This document shows positions 41,202 to 52,635 of a stretch of 64,000 nucleotides of DNA, piece after piece. The notes below the pieces were generated by a model, which had not been told where the DNA came from, made no database searches, and saw nothing but the letters and a program-made list of their open reading frames with translations. Each line of letters begins with the position of its first letter. Position 1 is the first letter of the stretch. The stretch is from assembly GCA_000827205.1 (NCBI GenBank), contig KN832556.1, positions 55,726 through 119,725 on the forward strand, in the 5' to 3' direction. Made by a program: the position numbers and the translations under genes. Source of the DNA: Plicaturopsis crispa FD-325 SS-3. Taxonomy: Eukaryota; Basidiomycota; Agaricomycetes; Amylocorticiales; Amylocorticiaceae.

Positions 41202-42060
41202 TCATGTCTCCATCGCGTCGGTCTGGCCCACGCCCTCGCAGGATTTAACGCTCGCCCACATACTTCTCCATATATCTTCTGCGCCTCTCCTCGCCATCTC
41301 GCGTGCCTCGGCGAGTTCCGAGGCGTCGAACGCCGTCGTCGGTGTATAAGAAGTGTAGATGAGAGACGACGAAGGCGGCGACCCATGGGGAAGAGCCGGA
41401 GTCGAGGGCTCAGCCAGTGCCGCCGAAAAAAGAAACGCGAAGACACCACCGCCGAGGAGATGCGGGTGCTCGGCTTCACTCGGATCGAGTACAAGTATGG
41501 GCGAGGCGTCCGACGGCAGTCTCCCAACAGCCACGGCGCAGACGACGCCCTTCATCGGCACCGATGCTGCATTCACCAGCGCCATCGTCGCTGCATTTAT
41601 GCCGGCGGCCACCAGCCCGGCCTCGCCCCCGGCACCGTCCCCCTCTTGTACTACGATCTGCACCAGCGTTCTCGGGCACTTATTGAGAAACAGCGCAGGC
41701 GTGAGCGCAGAACGTAGCGCCGCAGCACGGGCTTTGGATGCGGTTGCGGGGGTGCGGGAGGAGGGGCGGACATGTATCTCAAGGGTTGCGTGTGCGGGGT
41801 GTTCGGCGGCGAGGCGAACCTCGATTGGCCCGGAGAGAGACGCGAGCGACTCAGTATCACCTAGAACCGCATTGTGTTAGTTCTTTCAGATTTTTTTACC
41901 GCAAAGTGATGTGTATAATGAGCGTACCGAATGAGAAACGCGCTGAACCATCGACGCGCGCGAGGCGCTCGAAGACGATCGAAAGTGCGCGTAATTCGTT
42001 TGGGGCGCGGCCGTCGCGACGGCGATGCGTTTTCGAGCTCGTCTGGGTGGATATTGCCAT
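41202..42060 (-). CDS. RRP46: Exosome complex component RRP46-like (RNase PH fold)
   Basis: Two exons (41928-42060 and 41202-41860) give 263 residues. The N-terminus MAISTQTSSKTHRRRDGRAP continues NELRALSIVFERLARVDGSA, the usual R-x-D-GR and L-x-x-L-x-R-x-DGSA start of RNase PH-like subunits. Then SLSGPIEVRLAAEHPAHATL, HVRPSSRTP, ALRSALTPALFLNKCPRTLV, QIVVQEGDG and AGINAATMALVNAASVPMKG follow the family order. Eukaryotic RRP46 is part of the catalytically inactive six-subunit ring of the RNA exosome, which feeds RNA to the attached nucleases. A C-terminal Pro/Ser-rich insert (ALAEPSTPALPHGSPPSSSL) is longer than usual. The spliced frame is open across the whole domain. MTR3 is the main alternative within the fold, but length and the PIEV-RL segment favour RRP46. 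Confidence 0.82.
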
Positions 42061-42361
42061 CTCAATGAACGGTAGCAGAGAGAAAGAAAACCAATTGCGA
42101 AGCGTATCGTAGTAAAAACGTTCCGAGGCAGAGACGAAAACGAAACTAGTTGATTCTCCGAACTCCGAGCATCACTTCCGTCGAAGGTCAGATGCAGGTG
42201 AAAGTGGAAAGCATTGCACAGAGCGGTTGAAAATCATGACAGACATGTTCCACGACGAGGTTTATATACTATACAACATACTATATCGATACAATAACTG
42301 CAGTTCTATACAAACAACCATATATTCCACGTCAAAAGATCCTCACCTTCACCACCCCTAG

Positions 42362-45300
42362 TTATTTCTTTTTCGCGCGTGCCTTTATCGTCTTGCTAGC
42401 AGTGGGTTTCGCCTTCTTCGAAGAGCGTCCTGCAGGTGCAGGGATCGGGCCCTCTACGATTTCTACCTCGTCGTCGCTGTCGTCCATCGCTGCTTTCCGC
42501 TTCGCGGCGCTTCGTTTGCCGCTAGACCCCTTGCTCTCCGCTCCCATGGGCTCACTAACTGTAGAATTCGTTGCAGCGGGCCGGCTCGAGGAGTTCTGGC
42601 TCGGGCTGGGTCGCATAGACCCAGTGCCGCCCGACCCGGAAGCGCGCGACCGCACAGACGATGCAGGAGAAACACGCCTCGACCCTGGTTTGGATCGAGA
42701 GTCCATTCCTCTTTGCCCCGCAAACGTAGGCATCTGTCCGAGCTCGTCTGCTTCCTCTTCTCTATCATGAGCACCGGCACTGTCGACACCGTGCCATGCA
42801 CCATCCGGCTCGATGCGGGTTTCCCGCCAGTCCCGTTTGAACATGCTCTCCGCGTTCAAGCCGTCCTCGAACTGGTATAGCTGAGCATCGACAATGCCGT
42901 CGCCTGTCGCTCTGGCGCCGAATAGTTCGAGGGAGAGCGACGAGGCGTTCCTGATAGGATGCTGGGTATGTGCCTCCTGGTCTTGGGCAGTGATCGGCTC
43001 TCCAATGTTCTCGATCCACTCCCACGGTCTGTTCACAACTGGGACACCGAGTACAAGATTACCAGACGTGGCATCGCGATGCGCGGTTGACAGATTTGCA
43101 ACCGTCGGAGAAGGCGAGAAATGAGCGAGCAGGGCACGCAAAGGGCCCACGTATGATGGGGGTGCGTCGGAAGGAATGCAAGGATATGGAAAGTCGGGAT
43201 AGTTGCGAAATGGGTCAAAGACGACTCCCTTCGATGGTTGGGGAAGTTCTGGAGACGAAATTTGTTAGATGAAGAGCATGGGTGTTACGCAAGGCGTACC
43301 ATCAATGAGATAATACAGGGTATCGATGAGCAGTGGGTATAAAACGACATCGAGCTTGTCCCCGGAGCTGAAGAGCTGTGGAACAAAGATCAACATTGCA
43401 CATATGAAAAGTCGATGACTACTCACGAGAACGAGTCGAAATAAGACAGCAACAAGACTGTTTCCGCACACTTCTGTTTCCTTGGTCCACACGCCAGGGA
43501 AACCCAGGTCAAACTGTAGCAATCGTGTCAAAAGGATGACTGCATCCGAGATCGGTAACGGGGCGCCATCCACGTCCATATTATCTGCTGCACCTTCCAA
43601 AGACAAAATGGACTCCAAGATCTCGAATTTAGCCAGTAAAAGGGTCATGAACCGGATCTGTATCTGGGGATCCAGTGAAGGCAATTGGTCCTTCCCGTCA
43701 CGCAGAGGCTCTGCGACGTGGGCCAAAACACGCAGAAGTTCGCCGGTGCGTTCAAGATAGTCAAGAAGCACCTTGCAGTCAATAGGCATCGACAATGTCT
43801 CCAGCATTTCGTAGACGCACTGCAGCCCGTTGTTGATGAACTAAGTAAAAGTAAGCATCCTATGCATGTAGAGAATGATTTCCATCGTACCTTGCCTGCG
43901 ACAGGTGTATCCACTCCCCGAGCCATCTCAGCAACGAAATAGGCCTCCTCGGATGTCATCGAATGACGGAAGATACCGAAAACCAATTTATCAAGACTGT
44001 CGCTAGCGGATGAACGTGTTGCATCCTGCAACATTGCCCTGCCTATTTGCCGAAGGACAAACTGAAGCTCAATGGCAGTCGCAGCTAGTTTCCACGGGCC
44101 CAACAAGGACGGAATATCCTGCCAGTTGCTCAGGCCGAAGTCCGAGAGAGCTTAATATGACTATCAGTACTTGTCTGTAAAAGAGGACCAAAGGCGTAAC
44201 GACGTACTTCCATGAGGGTCGCTGAGAATCAACCGTAGTGCATCTATGAGCGGCTCGCAGAGACTGTCGCTCATCGTCGGGGACATCAGTAGCTTCTCGA
44301 AGGCGATACGGACAGCGTCGAGGTTCCTGTAGGTTCCTTGGCGAAAATCTTCGTTCCTGCACATGGCAGACTTGATTCTAGACGCCGACTGGCGAAGATC
44401 CTCGGCGATGTGCTCGTTGTTTTCGATGAACACCAGAACCGGGATAGTCTTCGCGAGCGCGGAGAAATGGGGCTCGCGGTACACATCGCGGCGTCGGCAG
44501 CGTATTCGTCGGATATCTAAGAGGCCCGTGGGCGGGATGCCATCGGATCTGCTTTCCTCCTGCAGCATCAGGCACTCGAATAAAGCATTCGCCGCTCGCA
44601 AAGAGATCTCCATGAGTTCAATCCGCTGTGCTTCGGCCGCATCTGCACCGAGTTCCCAGGTCGGAAAGACCAAGCCGTGCAAGATTGTCGTCGTCGCGAG
44701 CGCGCCGTGTACGCAAAGATAGACCAGCACGACATTAAGCACGTCCCACGCATCCGCGTTGAGGGTGCGGATCTCGTTCTTTCCGGGACCATCAAACCAA
44801 CGTAGGACGTGGTCATCTAGACCACCGGGAAGGTGCTGGTCGACGTGATACAGAAAAAGCCCGTATCGCAAAGCGCAAGCCCTGCGACCAGCGGGGTCAG
44901 ACGTCATGACTGGGACTTGTCTAAGACTCGCCACTGCGTTGTCCCAAACCTTTTCTGCCCAGTCAAAAGCCGTGCGATATTTGTACCACAGACTGTTGGC
45001 AAGGATAGACGGTGCATTAGGACTCGGATCGTCGGCGAGGAGTAGGATCGCAGCCATTCGGGCAGGCACCTCGTCTGGATTGCTCGTCTCAGGATAAAGA
45101 GCCTGCACACAAACACGGTCAGCATAAAGCGTATCTTTCGCAAGTAAGGGAATGTACTGACATGAGTGAAACTGGATATATCGGCTGAGACATGCTCTCG
45201 GGCAACAGCATCTAGTTGTCGGCCATTGTCCACCTCCATCAGCAGAGCTAGAAGGGGCCGCAATTGTGTGCCTCCCGACCTCCACGCGACGTGAGCAGCA

Positions 45301-48098
45301 TAGAGTGCGGTGGTGATCCTGCCTAAGATGTTCATGCCAGAATACACTGGCAAGTAAAGATGAAAACTATCGATCACAGCTGTCAATAGATCGTGTGATG
45401 GTGAATGCTCGAGCACTATGAGGTTGAGCTGTATGTCACGTTCAATGAGATGCTGCAAGGTATGACTATGCAGTGTTACATACGTCGAGAAGTGACCCGT
45501 AGCATTTAGTATGAGCGAGTATCTCAGCAATTACGGAGTACGACATGAGTAGACTCGCATGGTCCGACGCTTCCGGTCCACGGCTAACGTCGGCATGTCA
45601 GATACCTTCACTCCATAGATAGCATGACGGCTTACATGGTGGTATGCTTCCGAAACTGAGGCAAAAGCCACTGCCTGAAAACCCGAACTTGCTCGAATCG
45701 GGAGGCAGAAATAAGCGCAGGACAAGAAGAGACCAATGAAGCCGGGGAGTAGTGCTCAGTAGACGCTTCCCCTGGGCGATGGTGCATTAGGAGAAACCTG
45801 CGGTCAGGCAAAAAAAACGACAAACCTCCAAATAAATCAGGAAGAATGGCCCTGACCTCTTTGCGAATCTCCCGTTCATTGAGATCCTCGGGAGTTTCTC
45901 TCACTCGGATACCATGCAAGGTAAACTTTCGTTGGCTTATCAAGGAGGAGGTGGATTTATGCAGGGGGATCCATCGGAGAAAGTGCCGATGGCGGGAGCC
46001 TTCTTCCTGTGTGCTTGTGTCAATATAGCCAGACTATCTTACTAAAGAAAGGTCTGTACCTGAGTGAATGATAATCCAGGCTCTCCACGAGCAATAAGAC
46101 GCTGGATGTAATTTGCGTACGAGAATAACTCGTGCCGAACAAGTGATCCAAAAAGGATAGCAACGCTTCGCAGATTTGACATATCCCCCGCAACCTCCGA
46201 GCCATCCAACCAATCAAAGAGACGGTCCTGGACTAGCTCGTCCGGCGATGTAGTATCACGTCGAGTAGCACGCTCTTCAGCACGATTGCGCCAAAGATGT
46301 AGAAGTGTCACAGCAGCATACGGTCGGTGGTCGCCATATTGCAGCGGTGTCACGGACCATGTGAGTAAGAGGTCAAGCTTGGATGCAAAGGAAGGAGGGG
46401 ATGCATCCTCAGCGTCGAAGAAATTGAACGTTTCGAGATTGGTACCGCTGTCGATAGAGTTTAGAAGCTAGAAGAGACATCGGTGTGAGGTCGAAATTTG
46501 CAAACATGTACTAGACATACCTGTATATCGGACACTGCAGACCCAAGGCCTGCTAAAGCTCGCGGAGGTAAATTGCGGAATGTCATCGCTTCGTTCCGAC
46601 TCTTGATATCGGAGTGGTTATCCCATAATATCTGCTGAAGGTCTTTGGCCTTCTGCTCGGCGGGCTGTGTCGTCATAGGGTCGACAATGTTTTCCGTCAA
46701 GATGCTACTCAAGAGGGGGCCGTGCTCGTTCCATGTGCGCGGTGCGACAAAAGCGTCAGGATGCGCAAAGCATACTCTCTGAATGAACGTTCAGTATAAA
46801 ATCTCTAACTAAGAAATCAACAAACCTGGAGAATAGTCCTGATGAGTAAGCCCAGATGGGACAAGTAGTCATGTTCAGATGCCCCACGAATCTAAAGACT
46901 CATTAGCGCACGTCGACTTCACCGATTGGGCGCAAAGACCTACTTCAACCAAGCGCGCCAAACACGCATCGATGAATGGTCGCATCAGTGCACGGCAGCC
47001 CAACAAGCCGTCCAGATATTCGTCCGCAAGGCGCGTCACGAACCCGGCCTGTGCGAGATTAGATGTTGACGTGCCCATTTGTTGCACGAGCCACGTCAGG
47101 AAAGTGCGGTTGTCGACTAATCCCTCTGAATAAAAGGTGCGCAGTAGTTTTAAGCTATGTCTATCAGCCACATTCGAGATCCAACCGTCAACAGGACCCA
47201 CCAATATGTAAAGCGCGATATCCAACGCTCGCGCAAGTCTGCATCCGCTAGCAGTCCCTTGAACGTCTGTTTTATGTTCAAACCCGGACGAGGGGCGATG
47301 GGAAGTGCGATAGGTCCCAGCTGTTTTTTCATGTAGCTTGTAACAACATTTGCCCAGTCTACGCTATATTGCGTGGGGTTGTACATGGGTTTATGGCGGA
47401 GTCCTGCTGTCTCGTTGGCGCCGAAGACGCGGAGAAACCACACGGCTCTAGGTATGGCCACGTTGTAGGAGTGTAGTAGATCTAGGAGAACGTGTCCCTT
47501 GGCACCGTGAGGAACGTTTTTTCCGAGTTTGTGCAGAGGGACTTCTGGGTTTGCAAGGTCTGCAAACCAGGCCTGGCGTTTCGCGTCGTTTAGTGTTACC
47601 CTTGAGGGCATACGGAAAGTATAGGAGCTGCAAAAAACGGCGTGAGTATCGAGTAGATGACGCTTGAGGACAGGAATTACGGGACGGTAGGCTGTTCTCC
47701 TCGCCTCACAAACACCTCGTTCATGAGGTTTTCCAGTGCAGTCAATGCATTCTCTTCTTGGAATTGGCTCTTCACCAACTCTCGCGCGCCGAATGTTTCA
47801 GCCTGTTGTCTGTCATGAGCCTCACCTCAGAGTCGCAATGCGGCAATGCCACTCACTGCAACGGTAGTTCCTATGCTAAACCCCTCCTTTACATTCTTTT
47901 GAGATAAGATATCTTCATCCTGGCCAGGCCTGGGAGGATCAAATCCAGGATATCCTGTAGGCGAGTTAGGCATGGAGTACACTTCCATATACATCACTGC
48001 ATACCGAGGTCAGACGAAGCATGTGTCTTCGGAAGCCATTCTGGAGGTTCAGACTCGTATACAGGTAGGTTGTGTTCGCCGTCCTTCCCCTCTGGCAT
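42362..48098 (-). CDS. MED12: Mediator kinase-module subunit MED12 (SRB8-like)
   Basis: A gene of about 5.7 kb with many short introns, from ATG 48098 (MPEGKDGEHNLPVYESEPPE) to the stop at 42362, roughly 1,500 residues. The N-terminal exons read WLPKTHASSDLG, YPGFDPPRPGQDEDILSQ and ETFGARELVKSQFQEENALT. The conserved Med12 block follows at 47150-47611: RVTLNDAKRQAWFADLANPE, VPLHKLGKNVPHGAKGHVLL, NVAIPRAVWFLRVFGANETA and PGLNIKQTFKGLLADADLRE. Next come LKLLRTFYSEGLVDNRTFLT and AQAGFVTRLADEYLDGLLGC. The C-terminus (42362-43150) is disordered, Ser- and Lys-rich, with an acidic patch and SIM-like VEIV (DDSDDEVEIVEGP) before a KAKPTASKTIKARAKKK tail. MED12 links CDK8-cyclin C to Mediator and activates the kinase. 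Internal exon borders between 43150 and 47150 were not all resolved. Divergent from DAD2 across 212 bases. Confidence 0.9.
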
Positions 48099-48310
48099 AT
48101 TAGACGTCGTGTGCTAGGCTCCAGCTAACATTCGGATGTACGGCACAGAGTATCGCAGGAGATTATGAGGAAAGCGGCTGTCTATAGCATCATGGCAGGA
48201 GTGAAAGGGTGTTTCGGCATTGCCTCCGACAAGCCTCCGACGAACCGGGACTGCGTCGTCTCTCGTTGTTCTGGTTGTCTTCTCGCCCGTTCTCTTTGTA
48301 CCCAACCAAC
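48099..48310. promoter_or_regulatory. Divergent promoter, MED12/DAD2
   Basis: Only 212 bases separate the two start codons, so the promoters must overlap. No TATA box is apparent. Confidence 0.55.
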
Positions 48311-48826
48311 ATGCGGCAATCTGTAGCACCCACACGAGCATCCCATGCGCCCCAAGGCTCGTTACCACCAAATCCAGCCGCGTTGGCGAGGTTAACAGAA
48401 AAGAAAAAAGAGTTTGAAGCGGTCTCAGCGCTTGAGAAGGCTAGCAGTTTGCTGGTCAAACGCATGGAAGGCTTGGGAGACGACTGCGATGCCATGGCAG
48501 ATGCTGGCCAAGGTATTTACGGTTCATTTTGAACGCGAAAGACGCGCTAATATTCCTACGACACGTCAAAGTGCACGGCCAAGTCTTAGAGCAGTGGCCA
48601 AACATGTTCAGAATATTGAACTTGTTCTGTGAGTCTGCTTGCGATGCTGTTGTTCCTTGAAGGAATCTAACGAGCTTGTGTTATAGTGGCATCTCGAGAG
48701 CAGTCTTCGGAAACTCAAGCAGACGAAGACACGGAATCAACAATCGGTGGCCAACGCCTGGTCCGCATTGCTATCGAGGACTTGCAACAACCGACAGCGC
48801 CGGTATCCCAGAGCAATGGGTCCTGA
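48311..48826 (+). CDS. DAD2: DASH complex subunit DAD2
   Basis: Exons 48311-48512, 48572-48628 and 48687-48826 give 132 residues. The conserved core is ARLTEKKKEFEAVSALEKAS, SLLVKRMEGLGDDCDAMADA, then HGQVLEQWPNMFRILNLFL. It has the heptad-rich helix and the V-L-x-x-W-x-N-x-x-R signature of DAD2. The C-terminal extension (ASREQSSETQADEDTESTIG, RLVRIAIEDL) is acidic and ends in a short conserved-looking helix. DAD2 is part of the ring-forming DASH/Dam1 complex that couples kinetochores to microtubules. The start at 48311 follows an in-frame region without earlier ATG and fits the family's short head. Ends converge on the SCYL gene with a gap of about 100 bases. Confidence 0.82.
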
Positions 48827-48927
48827 CAGGTATCATGATTATATGGAAGGGCATGTAAGAGTCTGTACTATCGGGTATACCGTACGCCAGTGTCGAATAT
48901 ATATGTAGCAACCATGAACAACAGGCC

Positions 48928-51900
48928 TCACGCCTTTGCCCCACCAGCATTCTTTTTCTGTTCCTTCAAGTGTGCAATACGCTAAACCCGAGATGCTTGA
49001 GCGATCAGATACACGGCAGGGAACTATTGACACTGACCTGCTTCCGTTCTTCTTTCCGGCGCGCCATTTCTGCAGCCTTTTCCTCTTTGCTCATACCCAC
49101 CGTGCTGGGTTGCGGTGCAGCATGGGGAGAGGATTTCTTCTCTGGCCCTGGCGTATCCCAGCCGTCAGAGTCCGGAGGTGGTGGCGATGAGACCGGGGTA
49201 GACACCCGACTGTTCGACGCCGCGGACATCGCCCTCTGCGCAGAAGGTCGGCGAGGATGCGTGGCGAGCCCAGAAAGTCTCCGCGAAGATGTCGAGGACG
49301 AGCCGAGTTCACCCCAAGGATCGTCCGCTGCGCAAAAGGTCAGCACGGATACACTGAATGACCATTCTACCCACCTTGACTTGGGGAACCAACGCGGCCG
49401 CTGTTTTGCATCGTGACGCCGCCAATACCAAGACCAGCGACGGCGGACACAGGTTTGGGCTCGACCACCGTAAACGCTGGTGTTGGCGCGCTCTCGAATG
49501 CACCTGAGTAGAAAAACGTCAGCTTACGGTACAACAAACAGAAAAGGTGGCTGACTCCAGTCGTCCTGATCGGCGTTGATGTCGATAAGGTCATCGGTAC
49601 CCCACGGATTTCCATCATTAATTCCTTCCGAGGCAGCGACCTCGTCTGCCAGCTTTGATGCCAACGCAGCGCTCGCAACCCCAGTCGGGACCTTGTTAGC
49701 ACCGAGCTGCATGCCCTTCGCCCGCGAACTGGCGGACGGACGAGTAGCGGACACAAACGATGGGGATGTCACCGCAGAGTTCGCGGCCGAGAGCGAGGAT
49801 GGAACGTAGGCGAGGGGACTCGGCCTGATTGCGCTCAACCGAGAGTCGCTCGCTATTGCAGACTGCTCGAGAGGCGGCGGCGCTGACGACGGCCTGTCGA
49901 TACCTCCTGCTGGTGCACCCATTGCACTTTGCATATCTGAAGTAGCAAGCTGCATTTTTACGCGTCAGGGACGTCACCCGTAATGATTGCATGGATGTAC
50001 ATGCCTTCTTTCCCAAAGACGAGATTGCCCAGCCGGCTAAGGAACCTGCAGCACCGGCGGCTGATGTTGCTAAAGTGGGTGCTACAGATGGGGAGAGACC
50101 CCCTGGAACGCCGTTCTCTTCTGCAATCATGGTTTCGGGCTAACATATTATAGTCGAGTGTCAGAATACGAAAGCACAAGAGTGGCAGCACAAACCATGG
50201 TTGCCGCGTACTGCTCCAGTTTCTTCACGAACAGTTCAATTGCTTTGAATGCTTGATCTCGAACCAGCCTAGATAAATATTTCGTCAGATGCACGAATCA
50301 TATCTGAAGACTCAACATACTTCTCGGGATCGATCATCGAGTTCGACACATTGGGTATAACCTTGTTGGCTAATTCCTCTGTCTCAAAGCATTCAATCGT
50401 GGCCATAAATGCCATGAGCCCAGCGACCCGTGCATGCACGAAGGGGTCCTTGAGTGCTCTCGAGAACGCCGGGACGAGGACCTTCCGCTTTGTGTTATAT
50501 CCTAGAGTAGGACCTAAGCGCCCAATCAATATGCAAGTGTTAGTCCGAATGGACGCTTCAGGATCTGTTTGCATCTTGGCGAGGTTGCGGAGTAGATCAT
50601 TGTTGAGGATGCGATCCGAGAGCTGCATACAATGAAACCGCTTAGTATGATATGTCATGGTTTTGGTGCACACATACCTTCGCAGATAGAAGGATGATCG
50701 ATTTGACAGTCGCCTCACGAATTATCGGAACCGTGTCCGCGAAACCTGTTTGCTAAGACGCAACAAAGAAAATCAATGACTCGGATCCTGCGTCTTGCGG
50801 ATGAATTACCAGATGAGGCCATATCTTGTCGGCGACCGCCTTCTTGTCCAATTTATCCGCATATTCTGGCAAATGGTCGAGAAGCGCCATGCGAGTCCCA
50901 CGATCAGGACTTGCGTAAAGTTTTATGAGGGGTGAGAGGATAACGGTAGGGTAGTCTTCGGGTGAGACATTCTTTCCGAGTTGCAGTACGAGGGGAAGAA
51001 TGATTGCAGCAGATGCTCCGCCGTGCTCTAGAGCTGTGACAAGGGACGGAAGAACGCGAAATGAAGCGAATTCTGGAGGAAAAGAAGAAGCCGATTCCTT
51101 GAGCGACCTGTGTCAAATACCATTGTATGAGCTAGTGATGGTATATCGATGAGTTGTAGAATTATCTACCGAAGCAACGCATTCTTGTCGGCCTCGCTGC
51201 CTAAGCTGAAGTTATCCAGCCCGGAGCAAATTTTGACAAGGTGGTTATTCGCGAAGAACCCAGACCCATCACCAGCTGTTTCAGCCATACCGGTTTCTAG
51301 GAAATTCTTCGGTGACATCCGCGCTTTGGGGTTAGGGTTGAGCAGCTTCTTGAACGAAGGGAAAACCGAGGAGGGTATTGCACCACGAGACGACGGCTGT
51401 GGAGGCGGATGCGGGGGCTGAGCTGTGGCAGGGGGTGGGTCTGAGGGATTGAAAACGGCATGTAAAAGTAGTCCTAGGGCATAGGCATCTGCAACCGATG
51501 TGCTATATCTGTTAAACAATGTGAGCTGATGCACGCCAATCTCTTGCGAAATCCTGACCCTTTCAGAGTGGACCAACCGCCCTTCTTGACCTCAGGAGAT
51601 GACCAGGCAGCCGCATCGGGTGCCAAGCCTCCTAAATTCTACATAGGAAGAATAGAATCGTGTGGATTTGAGTGAAGAGATGCGACATACATATAGAACA
51701 GCAGCCTCATCATTTGGGTTGCTGAGCAGCTCAAATCCGCCCAGTTTCCACTCTCCGGACGGGGAAATGAAGATGGAATTGACGCGTAGATTACCATGGG
51801 TGGATGCACAAGAATCATTGACAAATGCCAAAGCTACCTGATATGTTCAATTCACAAGGGCTGCAAATATTTCATAAAATATGGCGGACCGAAATTCTGT

Positions 51901-52351
51901 GCAGGCCCCAGAGCAGCCAATCTTCCTTCTCCTTCGCGCCACGGGACGCCCATAGTTTTAGAGTGTTCGGGAGTGGTCTGACGCGTTCTGTCATGATGTA
52001 GATTTGTGTTTCTGTCTCGACTGCATCCATGAACTTTAACACGTCGGGATGGCGCACTGTGCGCAGTTTACGAAGAGCGTTCTTCGCTAGTGGCATCGTA
52101 TTCCGCCTTGACGGATCGCCAAAGTCGTATTCAAATACGGACACCGCACTTCCATCTTCCTATTCTGTCGATGAGAGGACTTCAAGACGAAGTCTGAGCG
52201 TGACACGTACGCGTTTAGTGCCTTCATACAATGTCCATATACTAGGTTCCGATAGCGCAACCTTTGCTCCAAGAGAGAAGGGTAGATTTAGACCAGATTT
52301 TTGAACCAGAGACGATACTGCAGCCGAGCCCAAGGTCCGCAGATAGTCCAT
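48928..52351 (-). CDS. SCY1-like pseudokinase (SCYL1/Cex1 family)
   Basis: A multi-exon gene of about 3.4 kb from ATG 52351 (MDYLRTLGSAAVSSLVQKSG) to TGA at 48928. The kinase-like domain begins at LPFSLGAKVALSEPSIWTLY and continues with SVFEYDFGDPSRRNTMPLAK and LRKLRTVRHPDVLKFMDAVE. The catalytic HRD is replaced by HGN (THGNLRVNSIFISPSGEWKL) and DFG by GGF, so it should lack phosphotransfer. HEAT-type repeats follow, for example EHGGASAAIILPLVLQLGKN, AKMQTDPEASIRTNTCILIG and FSRALKDPFVHARVAGLMAF. A Ser/Pro/Ala-rich region carries repeated acidic NPWGTDDLIDI, DDPWGELGSS and SDGWDTPGPE motifs. The end is basic and helical (EEKAAEMARRKEERKQ, RIAHLKEQKKNAGGAK). SCYL1-like proteins bind COPI/Golgi membranes and, in yeast (Cex1), help tRNA export. 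Divergent from MED14. Confidence 0.88.
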
Positions 52352-52635
52352 AGCAATCGTCAAGCGCGCTCAGTAGAGACCGTAGAAGCTGTCCAGCAGA
52401 CGATCCGGAAATATTTGTGGAGGTGAAGTTACTGTTCAAGTCGAAACTGCAGGTGTTCGGAAGGCGGTGCCGTCGGAATCCGGAACACTCCCGCGCGTAC
52501 CTGCTCAATTCTCTGTTTCCTGCGGCTTGTCTCTCTTGTTCTCCCTCCACCATCGCCGTCTGCTTTGTATCCATAGGATGATTCAATGCGGACGTGTCTG
52601 AAATTAATTAGCTAGCCAACAGTGCAGCGCGTAAT
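52352..52635. promoter_or_regulatory. Divergent promoter, SCYL/MED14
   Basis: 284 bases between the two ATGs. Pyrimidine tracts precede each start; no TATA box assigned. Confidence 0.5.

Noticed and set aside
41070-41880. Plus-strand ORFs of 170-215 codons over the RRP46 gene
   Set aside because: Arg- and Pro-rich composition typical of antisense frames; RRP46 on the minus strand explains the region.
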